Part shown: piece after piece, positions 19,565 through 28,562 of the stretch
Layout of the letters: each line of letters opens with the position of its first letter
Position numbering within the stretch: the stretch's first letter is position 1
Made by a program: the position numbers and the translations under genes
Assembly: GCF_000244895.1 (NCBI RefSeq)
Contig: NZ_CM001441.1
Location: 1 to 64,000 of the forward strand
Length of the DNA stretch: 64,000 nt
Source of the DNA: Desulfosporosinus youngiae DSM 17734
GTDB taxonomy: Bacteria > Bacillota > Desulfitobacteriia > Desulfitobacteriales > Desulfitobacteriaceae
Direction: 5' to 3'
Notes under the pieces: model-generated
Databases searched by the model: none
Told to the model about the DNA's origin: nothing
Seen by the model: the letters and a program-made list of their open reading frames with translations, nothing else

Positions 19565-21568
19565 TTATACTTTAAATGTCTTAACCAGGTTTTGAAGATT
19601 GTCGGCGCTTTCTTTGACATTGTCCGTTTCCATTTTGATTTCGTCGGCCTTATTCTTTATCTTCGATACTTTGTCGGCAATATGATTCGTTCCCTCGGAA
19701 CCGGTTCCCGTTGCCCTAGCTATTTCGGCAATCCCATCCGATATTATTTTTATTGAAGCGAGAAGCTCTTGGGAAGTCGCGCTTAATTCCGTGGCCCAAT
19801 TATTAATGGATTGAGCGTCTTGATCATAGTTTTCACCAACACGGACGGATTCCTTATAGCTGTCCACCACTTTTGTCTCGATATATTCCAGGGTTTGCCT
19901 GGAGCTGTCAGCCAAGTTATCGACAGCTTCAAACATAGTACCCAGTGTATTTTGAATGTCCTTTACTGTGTCTTTGGAGTTTTCAGCCAACTTTCGTATT
20001 TCCTCGGCAACGACGGAAAACCCCTTTCCGGCTTCTCCGGCTCTGGCAGATTCGATAGCCGCATTTAAAGCCAGCAGGTTAGTTTGCGCGGATATTTGCA
20101 AAATGACCTCGGACAAGGCCTTTATTCTATCCACCTCTTTGGTTTTTTCCAGGGCTTCATCCATCATTTTTTTAATGGTTAAACGGGTTTGGTCAGCCTC
20201 GGTCTGAAGTTCAAGTGAACTGCTCCTTAAGGAGACAGCTTTTTGGCTGATTTCATTAGCGGATAAGGCTCCTTCCTGAGCCTTTACCGCAACAGTTTCC
20301 ACTGCATTTGCAATCTCATTGGAAGTAGCGGTAATTTCTTCGGTCGAAGCAGCGGTTTCCTCCATCCCTGCCGACAATTCCTGCACAGTCGCCGCTGCGT
20401 CTTCCAACTCGTCCGTGAGCAACCCAATATTTTGGTGAGTCTCAATGATTGCTGTATTAACTTTATTGGTTTCTGAAATGATTTTCTTCACCATTTGATG
20501 AATACTTTCAATAAATAGGTTGAAATAGCTGGACATCTCCCCAATTTCATCTTTGCCGGAGACGGCTACCCGTTTGGTCAAATCGCCGTTTCCCTCGGCG
20601 ATGTCCCTCAACATGCCGGTAATGGTTTGGATCTTGCGTATAATCATAATTCGGAACATCAAAACCACGCAAATACCGATGATGATTCCTAAAACAGCCA
20701 TAATAGCACCTTGATTGATGATTAGTTTTTGAGTAAGCTCTGTTACGACATCAAATCTTTGACCGATGAAAAGCATGCCGCTGCTTTTCCCCGTAACATC
20801 AATAATTGGCGTATAGGTAGTGAAATACGTTTCCCCGTTTATGGTTGCTTCACCATAATAGGCTTCCCCATTATTTAACACTGTGTCGATAATCTCCTGA
20901 TTTTCCATTTTTGAGCCGGTAAGGCGGCTGCCATTTTCATCTTCAATTGTCGTAGCGATTCTTTCATCACCTGAAAATACAGTCACATCACAATTGAAAA
21001 TATTTTTTTGTTTATCAACAAATTCGTTGTTGGAAAGGACATAGCCCAAGGACACGGCGCCGATAATCTGTCCGTCTTTATCTTTCAGCGGCGTGCCGGC
21101 CCGAATTGAATATTTTACGACGGCTCCTTCTTCGATTCCCACCGATTGTTCCCCTTGCAAAGCCTTCTGAATGTTAATTTGCTTAGCAATACTGTCGCCA
21201 TATTTGTCGGCTTCATGGGCGCGGATAAATACATTTCCCTCTTTGTCGGTAATCACAAGATAATCCATTTCAAAGGACGTAAGCGCCAATTGTCCAAGCT
21301 CCAGCAATCCCTGGCGGTCCTGGTTTTGGAGCGCACTTATCAGTCTGGGCGAACCTTCCAGCCATTTTGAAGCATTTAACGCTTTTTGCTTCATGCTTTC
21401 AATATCGCTGTTCAGAACAAGTGATTTGTTTTTAAGTTCATTTTCTATGCTTTGACTGATAACACCATCTACAGTTGAAGAAATAATAATAAGAACTGTA
21501 ACCATAAAGAGTAATACAAATCCTACCATCAATCCTGATATTTTGCTTGTTAAACTATTAATCTTCAT
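19565..21568 (-). CDS. methyl-accepting chemotaxis protein
   Basis: 667 residues with a normal chemoreceptor layout. TM1 is at about 12-33, followed by an extracellular Cache-type sensor (about 35-285; [33 protein letters not shown]), TM2 near 288-312, HAMP, and the long cytoplasmic signalling coiled coil. The hairpin tip reads [20 protein letters not shown] and [30 protein letters not shown] precedes the ATG. The bound signal is unknown. It probably shares an mRNA with the downstream GGDEF gene. Confidence 0.96.
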   Translation of the reverse strand: MKINSLTSKISGLMVGFVLLFMVTVLIIISSTVDGVISQSIENELKNKSLVLNSDIESMKQKALNASKWLEGSPRLISALQNQDRQGLLELGQLALTSFEMDYLVITDKEGNVFIRAHEADKYGDSIAKQINIQKALQGEQSVGIEEGAVVKYSIRAGTPLKDKDGQIIGAVSLGYVLSNNEFVDKQKNIFNCDVTVFSGDERIATTIEDENGSRLTGSKMENQEIIDTVLNNGEAYYGEATINGETYFTTYTPIIDVTGKSSGMLFIGQRFDVVTELTQKLIINQGAIMAVLGIIIGICVVLMFRIMIIRKIQTITGMLRDIAEGNGDLTKRVAVSGKDEIGEMSSYFNLFIESIHQMVKKIISETNKVNTAIIETHQNIGLLTDELEDAAATVQELSAGMEETAASTEEITATSNEIANAVETVAVKAQEGALSANEISQKAVSLRSSSLELQTEADQTRLTIKKMMDEALEKTKEVDRIKALSEVILQISAQTNLLALNAAIESARAGEAGKGFSVVAEEIRKLAENSKDTVKDIQNTLGTMFEAVDNLADSSRQTLEYIETKVVDSYKESVRVGENYDQDAQSINNWATELSATSQELLASIKIISDGIAEIARATGTGSEGTNHIADKVSKIKNKADEIKMETDNVKESADNLQNLVKTFKV

Positions 21569-21670
21569 TGCCGACCTCTCCCTTTATTTAGTGAGTTCCT
21601 TAAGTTCTATTCATCTGAATCTATCTCTTTTGTAGGGATATGATATTTTTATTGCTAATATCTATTTGAT

Positions 21671-22186
21671 TTAGATGGCCACGACATGAAACCTGCATGT
21701 CCAATCCCCGGTTGACCAGCAGTCCGTTTCCCGGACGATGAATTGCTTGCCTGTATACTGTTCCAGAATTCCCATGATCAGGCCTTCGTCATAATTGCAC
21801 ACTGTTTCGCCGGTTTCTGGCAGACCCGAGCAGTCAAGGTCTTCGGATACCGTCAGAATAAAGATCATATTCTCAAAGTCCGCATGTTCAACCTCAAGAA
21901 GCCCTATCCCCAGTACAGCCATTTTCTGTTTGAGTAAATGAAAAAAGTCCTGCGGCGGCAGCTTGGGGTTAAGTTCATGCCGGCAGAATTCTTTTCCCGC
22001 TGCCCGGCCGGCTTCTACCAAAATATGTTTGACTGCCTCTTTCCCGTAGCTTTTCTCCAGGACGCCGCGGAGAGAATAGTGAAACATCCTGTAAACAGCC
22101 ACATGCATTTTCTCCCCCATAGCAGGCCTGCCACGTTCAATATCACCGATATCCTTCCACTTAAAGCTCCGAAAGGGGCTTTTCAT
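21671..22186 (-). CDS. V4R-domain protein
   Basis: 171 residues. The C-terminal half (IGLLEVEHADFENMIFILTV, CNYDEGLIMGILEQYTGK, RETDCWSTGDWTCRFHVV) matches the V4R (4-vinyl reductase) small-molecule-binding domain, including its typical Cys residues. These domains sense small ligands such as hydrocarbons and often regulate signalling proteins. The ATG at 22186 is preferred over a TTG twelve codons upstream. It is on the same strand as the chemoreceptor, 102 bp upstream of it, and divergent from the hybrid kinase. Confidence 0.82.
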   Translation of the reverse strand: MKSPFRSFKWKDIGDIERGRPAMGEKMHVAVYRMFHYSLRGVLEKSYGKEAVKHILVEAGRAAGKEFCRHELNPKLPPQDFFHLLKQKMAVLGIGLLEVEHADFENMIFILTVSEDLDCSGLPETGETVCNYDEGLIMGILEQYTGKQFIVRETDCWSTGDWTCRFHVVAI

Positions 22187-22304
22187 TTTATATCCGTTCC
22201 TTTCGCTTCGCTCAAGACACAAAATACGCTGAAATACATTTGGCTTTGAGCAGTTTTTTATGGAATCTTATAGCTATTGAGCACAGTTATCTACAAATCA
22301 CACG

Positions 22305-22340
22305 AGGACGATGGGTCATACTGCCTAGGCGAAAGGTCCT
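22305..22340. promoter_or_regulatory. structured element between V4R gene and hybrid kinase
   Basis: AGGAC (22305-22309) pairs with GTCCT (22336-22340) around a core holding the palindrome GCCTAGGC (22323-22330) and a GCGAAAGG loop. It lies in the 295-bp divergent gap, 140 bp before the kinase start. I cannot match it to a riboswitch class. Outside it the gap holds nothing that I recognise. Confidence 0.3.
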
Positions 22341-22481
22341 AAAAGTCGTTATTATAGTAACAATGAACTCTGAACATTTTCTGGACATTTTCCCGAAAAG
22401 ACCTATAAACTGTCTGTTAAAATTTCTCATCTTGAAGTAAAATATAGCAATAGGCCTAATTATTTGGAAGGGTTCTTTGTT

Positions 22482-25400
22482 ATGAATAATATGAAAGTAC
22501 AAAAATACTTTTTTTATAGTATGTTAATGATCATGACCGTAAGTATTATCATCCCGGGTATCCGTCTGCTGTCTTCAAAATCGCCTGAAGCTGTCAACGG
22601 TACGCTGGATCTGTCAAATTATGATCCAGGCAAAGACAAAACGGTAAAATTGAACGGAGAATGGGAATTTTATTATGGACAGCTTCTCACTCCTGATGAT
22701 TTTATGAGCAATCAGCCTGCAGGAAGAACTATTCAAAAGGTTCCTTCAACTTGGAGTTCCTATCAAATCCAGGGCAAAAATTTACCCTCCTATGGAACCG
22801 CCACCTATCGTCTTAAACTATTGCTTCCCGAAAAAGGTCAGAGTTATGGGATAAAAATATTATGTATAGCTGCATCGGCCAGAATTTTCGTTGATGACCG
22901 GCAAGTGCTGACCTGCGGAGTTCCCGGATACTCACCTGAAACAACCGAACCGAGATATTATGCAGATACCGGTTACTTTAGTACCAACAAAGATGAGGTT
23001 GATATCCTTATTCAAGTGTCTAATTTCACTTATGCTAAAAGCGGTATCTTTTACGGGATAGATTTTGGCAGTCAACAATCTATTACTGCATTACGGATGT
23101 ATAATTTCTTTATCGATACATCCTTGATTTCCGGTATGTTTATCATATCAATTTACTTTTTCGGATTAGGTTTGCAGAGAAAAAACCATCGTGAGGCAAT
23201 GTTTTTTGCTTCTTATTGCTTATTTGCGGCTATTCATGCCGGCACATACTCTGAATCAATTTTAAATTATGCTTTTCCAATTTTAACATACGGTGCTGCA
23301 GCAAAAATTTTAGCTCTTTCTTTGATATTAAGCCTATATTCTTTATACAAGTCTATATATCTTACGTTTAATGTGTCTTATAGTCGCAGAGTCACTATGA
23401 TCAATGACGGAATTGCAGTAAGTCTTATTCTTTCGACTTGTTTTACTGATTTTTATTTATCAAAGTATTCTCCCCTGATTAATTTATTGGGTAATGCTTA
23501 TGTAGTTATTGTAGTTCTCCATATGCTCATTAAGCAGCATATCCATAAAAAGGTTCAAGGTGAATATTATATTTATACTGCGATGATCAGTGCTGCTGTT
23601 CTTTTAATAATAAGTCTTTTCATTATTATACTGCCATTGGAACCAAATCTTTTTGTTCCAGTATTTCAGCCGATTTTTATTCTGTCTCTGGCGTTGTACA
23701 TGTCCGAGAAATATGAAAATTCCTATCAAACCATTGAAGAACTCAGTGGAAGGCTATCTATTTTAGATAAGCTTAAGGATGATTTTTTGGCTAAAACCTC
23801 CCATGAATTGAAAACGCCGTTAAACGGCATTATCAATATTTCCCAGTCCCTTCTGGACGGTGCGGGCGGCAGTTTAAATGCGGCGCAGGCCGAAGACATC
23901 CGGTTGATCACAAGTATAGGGAAACGGCTTTCCACTTTGGTTTATGATATTCTGGACTATTCCAAATTGAAAGTCATGGATATCAAATTAAATATCATCT
24001 GCCTGGACGTGCATCAGGTAGTGGAGTCTACCCTGGAAATTTTTCGTTATCTGATCAAAGGGAAGTCCCTTACCCTTGAAAATAAAATACCGCCCAATCA
24101 ATACATGATCATGGCGGATGAAAACAGACTAAAGCAGATTATAACCAATTTGCTGGATAATAGTATCAAATTCACAGCACAAGGGAGCATTTCCCTTGAT
24201 TGCTATCAGGATGGAGATTTTCTTTGGATTGAAGTCAGAGATACAGGCATAGGTATCCCTGAAATCAAGCTAAAAGATATTTTCACCTCCTATGAACAGC
24301 TTGAGGAACAACCGGCCGATGTGAGTGGTACGGGCCTGGGCTTGGCGACAGCGAAACAACTCGTTGAGCTTCATCAAGGGCGGATTTTTGCACAATCGGA
24401 ACCGGGACAAGGGGCTTGCTTTACATTCTCAATGCCTCTTGTCAAAGACAATAGGCTTTTGGAAGCATTACCGGGAAACTATGAGAGGTATGACTTATCC
24501 CCGTCTTTGACCTATGAAAAGCTGCCGCACACGGTCAATGTTGGAAGCAAGTTTTCTATCCTTGCCGTGGACGATGAATACTCTAATTTGAAGGCCCTCT
24601 TAAATATGCTGACGGTCTGCCAATACAATGTTACCGTTGCCGGGAATGCAAAATCCGCTTTGCTGCTCCTCAAAGGTGCTTTACAATACGATCTTTGCAT
24701 CCTTGACGTCATGATGCCGGGTATGGACGGCTATGAAGCCTGCCGTAAAATCAGGGAAGTTTATTCCCCCCTTGAGCTTCCGATCCTTTTGCTGACCGCC
24801 AAAGCTTTGCCTGATGAGCTGGAGGCCGGCTTTAGGGCGGGGGCTAATGATTTTATCGCCAAGCCCTTTGAAGCCCGGGAACTTAAATCCCGGGTTAATA
24901 CGCTTGTTCAGTTGAAAAGTTCCATGGACTTGCTTCTGGAAAAAGAAACAGCTTTTCTGCAGGCGCAAATCAGGCCTCATTTTATATTCAATGCTTTAAA
25001 TACGATCAGCTCTTTTTGTTATACCAATCCTGCCAAGGCGGGAGAGCTGCTTTCAGAATTTGGGGTTTTTTTAAGAAACAGTTTCGATTTCTCCAGCACT
25101 TATTCTTCTATCACGATCGAACAAGAGATCAGGCTGGTTAAGGCCTATGTAGCAATAGAACAGGCCAGGTTTGGCAAACGGCTTGAGGCAGAATACAATA
25201 TTGATTTTTCTGTCTTAGATTATTGCATTCTGCCTCTCATGATCCAGCCGATTGTCGAAAATTCCATCCGGCATGGTTTGATGAAACGAAACCAGGGAGG
25301 AAAGGTTACATTAAACCTGGCGAAATGTGAGAATCGGATCAATATTCAGGTCATAGACAATGGTCTCGGTATTGCTGCTAATATACTGGACGATTTGACG

Positions 25401-25544
25401 AATTCGAAACTTGAAGGCCGGGGCGTCGGTTTGACGAATATTAAACGCAGGCTATTAAGCTTCTATGGTGTGGATTTAGATATTTCAAGTGCAGAAGACC
25501 GTGGAACAGCAATATCGTTCAATATACCGGCAAAGTATTGCTAA
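22482..25544 (+). CDS. hybrid sensor kinase with two kinase modules
   Basis: 1020 residues. Order: TM helix (about 10-30); extracellular jelly-roll domain of 7TMR-DISM type (about 40-200; LNGEWEFYYG, VPSTWSSY, GTATYRLKL); seven-helix membrane domain (about 205-405); HisKA with FLAKTSHELKTPLNGI (phospho-His near 441) and HATPase (GTGLGLATAK); receiver with ILAVDDE and phospho-Asp in CILDVMMPGMDGY (near 742); then a second, LytS-like His-kinase domain (QIRPHFIFNALNT, His near 833) with its own ATPase (QPIVENSIRHGL, VGLTNIKRR). The ATG at 22482 has GGAAGGG nine bases upstream. The response-regulator gene follows after 59 bp. The ligand is unknown. Confidence 0.93.
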   Translation: MNNMKVQKYFFYSMLMIMTVSIIIPGIRLLSSKSPEAVNGTLDLSNYDPGKDKTVKLNGEWEFYYGQLLTPDDFMSNQPAGRTIQKVPSTWSSYQIQGKNLPSYGTATYRLKLLLPEKGQSYGIKILCIAASARIFVDDRQVLTCGVPGYSPETTEPRYYADTGYFSTNKDEVDILIQVSNFTYAKSGIFYGIDFGSQQSITALRMYNFFIDTSLISGMFIISIYFFGLGLQRKNHREAMFFASYCLFAAIHAGTYSESILNYAFPILTYGAAAKILALSLILSLYSLYKSIYLTFNVSYSRRVTMINDGIAVSLILSTCFTDFYLSKYSPLINLLGNAYVVIVVLHMLIKQHIHKKVQGEYYIYTAMISAAVLLIISLFIIILPLEPNLFVPVFQPIFILSLALYMSEKYENSYQTIEELSGRLSILDKLKDDFLAKTSHELKTPLNGIINISQSLLDGAGGSLNAAQAEDIRLITSIGKRLSTLVYDILDYSKLKVMDIKLNIICLDVHQVVESTLEIFRYLIKGKSLTLENKIPPNQYMIMADENRLKQIITNLLDNSIKFTAQGSISLDCYQDGDFLWIEVRDTGIGIPEIKLKDIFTSYEQLEEQPADVSGTGLGLATAKQLVELHQGRIFAQSEPGQGACFTFSMPLVKDNRLLEALPGNYERYDLSPSLTYEKLPHTVNVGSKFSILAVDDEYSNLKALLNMLTVCQYNVTVAGNAKSALLLLKGALQYDLCILDVMMPGMDGYEACRKIREVYSPLELPILLLTAKALPDELEAGFRAGANDFIAKPFEARELKSRVNTLVQLKSSMDLLLEKETAFLQAQIRPHFIFNALNTISSFCYTNPAKAGELLSEFGVFLRNSFDFSSTYSSITIEQEIRLVKAYVAIEQARFGKRLEAEYNIDFSVLDYCILPLMIQPIVENSIRHGLMKRNQGGKVTLNLAKCENRINIQVIDNGLGIAANILDDLTNSKLEGRGVGLTNIKRRLLSFYGVDLDISSAEDRGTAISFNIPAKYC

Positions 25545-25603
25545 TACACTTTATAACATAGCCAATTCTCATAATAATCTATTTCAGGAGGTAAAAGTGC
25601 ATT

Positions 25604-26725
25604 ATGTTAAAAGCAATTATTGTAGATAATGAGGAACCGGCGATCAATGTCCTGAAGCTATTGCTTGAAAGAACCGGACAGGTAACGGTTATTGACAGCT
25701 TTCTCAGTGCGGCGGATGCCTTAGCCAGCTTAAAAAGGGTAAAGCCGGATGTTGCTTTTCTGGATATTGAAATGCCGGAAACAAACGGTCTGGAGTTAGC
25801 TGAAAATATTCTGGCAATCATCAGTGATGTTGAAATTATTTTTGTAACCGCTTATGATCAATATGCTTTGAATGCCTTCCGGGTTAACGCGTTAGATTAT
25901 TTATTAAAACCACTAACCTTTGAAGATATCGAGCAAACAGTGGCCCGCCTGATCAAACGAAAGGGTCTGTCAGCGGGCTCTGAGCATAAGCCTCCAGATA
26001 ATGGGCGAATTTGTTGCTTCGGTAAATTCCTGGTATACGGAGCTGCAAGTAAGCGTCCCGTTAAATGGCGCACTTCCAAGGCGGAAGAACTTTTTGCCTA
26101 TATGCTGCAAAATCTGGATAGGGAAGTTCCTAAATGGAGAATCTGTGAAGCCCTCTGGCCGGAATATAATGCGGAAAAGGTGGATATTCAATTACATACA
26201 ACCATCTATAAGATGAAAAAGGTTTTATCGTCAGCCAATATCAAGTTTGATTTCAGTTTTATCAATGGCTGCTATTGGCTGAGTCTTCCCCAAGTAGGTA
26301 TTGATACGGTTGAGTTTGAGTCCTATGCATCTTCCTCTCTGCCTGTTGAGGAGGGTACAGTAGAAACCTATGAAAAAGCGCTTTTATTATATAAGGGCGA
26401 TTACCTGGAGGATAACGGCTATTTGTGGTCTTTGCCTCAAAAATCAGCATATGCTCAAAAATATTATAAACTGGCATTTTCCATGGCAAGATACTACATG
26501 ACGAAAAATGATTATGCCGCAGCCGAAAGAATCCTTCAAAATATCCTGGAAAAGTTCCCTTTTAGCGAAGTTGCCCATGAACTGCTATTAAAATGTTACT
26601 TTGTTCAAAAGAACCAGGTTACCTTTGTCACCCATTATCAGGCTGTACGGGAATTATTTAAAACTGAATTGGGAATCGAACCGAGCAAGTCAATACAGGC
26701 CCTGTACAATGGTATTCATAGGTAG
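25604..26725 (+). CDS. response regulator with SARP-like (BTAD) output
   Basis: 373 residues. The N-terminal receiver domain has phospho-Asp54 in AFLDIEMPETNG and the switch Lys in DYLLKPL. The middle is an OmpR-like winged helix (GRICCFGKFLVYG, LFAYMLQNLDREVPKWRICEALWPEYNAEK). The C-terminus is a TPR-like BTAD domain (FKTELGIEPSKSIQALYNGI). AGGAGG precedes the ATG. It is almost surely the partner of the dual-kinase sensor upstream. Target genes are not evident; the V4R and chemoreceptor genes next to the kinase are candidates by proximity only. Confidence 0.92.
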   Translation: MLKAIIVDNEEPAINVLKLLLERTGQVTVIDSFLSAADALASLKRVKPDVAFLDIEMPETNGLELAENILAIISDVEIIFVTAYDQYALNAFRVNALDYLLKPLTFEDIEQTVARLIKRKGLSAGSEHKPPDNGRICCFGKFLVYGAASKRPVKWRTSKAEELFAYMLQNLDREVPKWRICEALWPEYNAEKVDIQLHTTIYKMKKVLSSANIKFDFSFINGCYWLSLPQVGIDTVEFESYASSSLPVEEGTVETYEKALLLYKGDYLEDNGYLWSLPQKSAYAQKYYKLAFSMARYYMTKNDYAAAERILQNILEKFPFSEVAHELLLKCYFVQKNQVTFVTHYQAVRELFKTELGIEPSKSIQALYNGIHR

Positions 26726-26939
26726 AAACCATTGTGATGCCATAAAAAGCAGCGATTACTTTTTGCAATATTGACGAATTCTTATGTTTCAAAAGCCTAT
26801 ATACTGGAAAGATCATTAATATAGCTGTAATTGAAGAAGCAAATACAATCCTAATGCTTTCTGTGGTACCATACACTGTTATAGTATTAAAGGTAAGAAT
26901 GCAAATGAAAATTAAGATATTATAATAAAAATCAACCAT
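26658..26939 (-). CDS. possible small membrane protein (doubtful)
   Basis: A 93-codon frame on the minus strand whose N-terminal part is strongly hydrophobic (YYNILIFICILTFNTITVYG, then a second helix). Its last 68 bp overlap the end of the response-regulator gene in antisense, and I see no ribosome binding site. It may be a decayed or chance frame. The rest of the gap 26726-27069 shows no other gene. Confidence 0.25.
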   Translation of the reverse strand: MVDFYYNILIFICILTFNTITVYGTTESIRIVFASSITAILMIFPVYRLLKHKNSSILQKVIAAFYGITMVSTYEYHCTGPVLTCSVRFPIQF

Positions 26940-27069
26940 GCGGAGTGTAAAAGGCCCTTTGACATGCCGGCGATGGTTTCTCTAGCATAATTTGGAGGTA
27001 ATATATAATGTAACTTATGGAAAAACTAACTAACGTATTAAAGATACAGATATGAGAGGTGAAACTACA

Positions 27070-27585
27070 TTGAAGAAGATTACGGACAGATTTTGGTTAG
27101 GTGCCATATCTGGTTTGGGAGGTAATCTTGCGAAAATTACGGTGGAACAGATTTCTAACAAAATAGGTTTTTCTAAAAGTAATGGTTACTCAACGGCCGC
27201 GGGGATTTTTCTGAAAAAATCGGATATGGCATCGCCCTATGGAAAAGCAGTAGGTATAATTGCCGATAATATGATCGCTATGGGATTGGGTGTTACCTGT
27301 ATATATTGGCTTACTCTTATGGGTAAAGATAAGAGTGTCCTGAAAGGGGCCGGATTAGGTGCTGCTGAATGGGCGGTTTTATATGGAGTTTCATCCAGGA
27401 TTGGTGCCACTTCCATTTTCCCTGTCAAACCTAAAGATGCTCTAGCTACCTTTTTATCTCACATTGTATTTGGAGTCGTAAAAATAACTCTAGCGATTAA
27501 GTTAGGAGATAGCCGTTTATTTAAACCGGATAATTTGGCATTAGAAATTAAAGATCCTCAGAATTTACATATTAAAAAATCCTAG
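27070..27585 (+). CDS. hypothetical membrane-associated protein
   Basis: About 171 residues. Hydrophobic Gly/Ala-rich segments suggest three or four membrane helices (LGAISGLGGNLAKI, IIADNMIAMGLGVTCIYWLT, GLGAAEWAVLYGV, FLSHIVFGVVKITLAI). The TTG at 27070 has GAGAGGTG seven bases upstream; the ATG at 27052 would place the ribosome binding site inside the gene. I do not recognise the family with confidence; it resembles small clostridial membrane proteins of unknown role. It may stand alone. Confidence 0.7.
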   Translation: MKKITDRFWLGAISGLGGNLAKITVEQISNKIGFSKSNGYSTAAGIFLKKSDMASPYGKAVGIIADNMIAMGLGVTCIYWLTLMGKDKSVLKGAGLGAAEWAVLYGVSSRIGATSIFPVKPKDALATFLSHIVFGVVKITLAIKLGDSRLFKPDNLALEIKDPQNLHIKKS

Positions 27586-27681
27586 TTTCGCCATTTCATT
27601 TGTCAAACGTTGCTTAATTTGCTTCTTTTCATTTGGTGAAAGTTCATTTTTGGCAGTGTCAAATAGATAATAATTATCCAT
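27565..27681 (-). CDS. possible 38-residue protein (doubtful)
   Basis: A short minus-strand frame reading MDNYYLFDTAKNELSPNEKK and on to LGFFNM, hydrophilic and helix-prone. An in-frame ATG four codons upstream would give 42 residues. No good ribosome binding site is seen and the 3' end overlaps the plus-strand gene by 21 bp. Amino-acid make-up looks protein-like, which is the only argument for it. Confidence 0.3.
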   Translation of the reverse strand: MDNYYLFDTAKNELSPNEKKQIKQRLTNEMAKLGFFNM

Positions 27682-27783
27682 GATAAAAAGCATACTGTAG
27701 GATATTTAAGGAGAAAATAGTCAATGATCAGCTAATTTAAGCAAAGAAATTCAACGATACATATATTTACAGCCCTTTAACCA

Positions 27784-27812
27784 TTGACGTGCGTGTTTAT
27801 TTGCGATATAAT
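27784..27812 (+). promoter_or_regulatory. promoter of tRNA-Ser(GGA)
   Basis: TTGACG (27784-27789), 17-bp spacer, perfect TATAAT (27807-27812), about 58 bp before the tRNA. Confidence 0.75.
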
Positions 27813-27870
27813 CTCTCTTGTTCACTAAATTAGTCAAAAACAATATTGTTTTGTTGTTTGGAGAACACTT

Positions 27871-27962
27871 GGAGAGGTGGCTGAGTGGTCGAAGGCGCCC
27901 GCCTGGAAAGCGGGTACATTGGGTAACCGGTGTCGAGGGTTCAAATCCCTCTCTCTCCGCCA
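27871..27962 (+). tRNA. tRNA-Ser (anticodon GGA)
   Basis: 92-nt class II tRNA. Acceptor GGAGAGG pairs with CTCTCC plus one wobble position, discriminator G, CCA encoded. Loop CTGGAAA gives anticodon GGA. D arm with GGCTGAGTGG, T arm GAGGGTTCAAATCCCTC. Confidence 0.96.
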
Positions 27963-27976
27963 TTTTAGATGGTTTC

Positions 27977-28005
27977 GAGCCAAAGTATTTAACTTCGGCT
28001 CTTTT
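27977..28005 (+). terminator. terminator after tRNA-Ser(GGA)
   Basis: Stem GAGCC / GGCTC extended by AAGT / ACTT, followed by TTTT. Confidence 0.7.
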
Positions 28006-28040
28006 AAAACTATGGCATGCATCCATGGCGGTTCTGATCT

Positions 28041-28061
28041 CGTGCGAAGACAGTGTCTTCG
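28041..28061. repeat. 21-bp palindromic repeat, copy A
   Basis: CGTGCGAAGACAGTGTCTTCG, containing 9-bp arms (GCGAAGACA / TGTCTTCGC) when one more base is included. The same 21-mer with one change is at 45870-45890. It lies between tRNA-Ser(GGA) and the SRP RNA gene. Confidence 0.6.
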
Positions 28062-28091
28062 CGGGCGCTGGCCAAGTTTCCTGGAGTTTGA

Positions 28092-28097
28092 TATAAT
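28092..28097 (+). promoter_or_regulatory. -10 box of the SRP RNA gene
   Basis: A perfect TATAAT nine bases before the predicted RNA start at 28106. The matching -35 (near 28069) is poor. Confidence 0.6.
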
Positions 28098-28105
28098 TGA
28101 TTTTA

Positions 28106-28372
28106 GCCGTACTAGACGGGGAGGTAGCGGTTCCCTGTAACTTGCAGCCCGCTCTAGCAAGGTGGAATTCCCAAGAAAGGTCCACACCTGTGAAGCTGTC
28201 CTTGTAAGGCAGCAATGAGATTTGGGTCTTACGCAACAGAACACTTCGAACCGTGTCAGATCTTGACGGAAGCAGCACTAAGGAGAGCGTTTTGTGTGCC
28301 GTAAGGTTGCCTGAATCGAGTTGCCGATCAAGGTAACGTTCGGAGGTGATGGTTCGATCAAGGGTGTACGGC
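28106..28372 (+). ncRNA. ffs: signal recognition particle RNA (large Firmicute type)
   Basis: About 267 nt. The ends pair (GCCGTAC at 28106-28112 with GTACGGC at 28366-28372), defining the long rod. The SRP54/Ffh-binding domain is visible as GTGTCAG ... GACGGAAGCAGCAC, with the conserved asymmetric loop AGCAGCA and a GGAA-type tetraloop region near 28253-28280. The 5' part has room for an Alu-like domain, as in Bacillus scRNA. Location directly upstream of dnaX-ybaB-recR is conserved in Firmicutes. It targets ribosomes that make membrane proteins. The exact ends are inferred from pairing. Confidence 0.92.
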
Positions 28373-28389
28373 TATTTAATAAAGAGATA

Positions 28390-28414
28390 AAGGTGGTCAA
28401 GTACCATCTTTTTT
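28390..28414 (+). terminator. terminator of SRP RNA
   Basis: Stem AAGGTGGT / ACCATCTT (one G-T pair), loop CAAGT, then TTTT; 18 bp after the RNA end. Confidence 0.8.
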
Positions 28415-28422
28415 GTACTATC

Positions 28423-28453
28423 AGAAAGTATAAACTTGCGTTATATACTTTCT
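28423..28453. repeat. inverted repeat before dnaX
   Basis: Perfect 10-bp arms AGAAAGTATA / TATACTTTCT around an 11-nt loop in the gap between SRP RNA and dnaX. There is no T-run. It could be an operator or part of a dnaX leader. The remaining bases up to 28562 show only a weak GGCT / AGCC hairpin followed by TTTTC. Confidence 0.4.
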
Positions 28454-28562
28454 AAGCATAAGGGCAACCAACGGTTCGCCTCAATCGAAAGTATGCGTTT
28501 AAGGCTCGGCGAAGCCGGGTTTTCTTTATATATGATACACTCTATTTATCGAGGGTGAAAGC

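Noticed and set aside
22261-22350. Cyclic-di-GMP riboswitch in the V4R-kinase gap
   Set aside because: The conserved GEMM-I core sequences are absent on both strands; kept only as an unassigned structured element.
27834-28278. Open frames over tRNA-Ser(GGA) and the SRP RNA
   Set aside because: They lie on stable RNA genes in both strands and contain tRNA-derived sequence; spurious.
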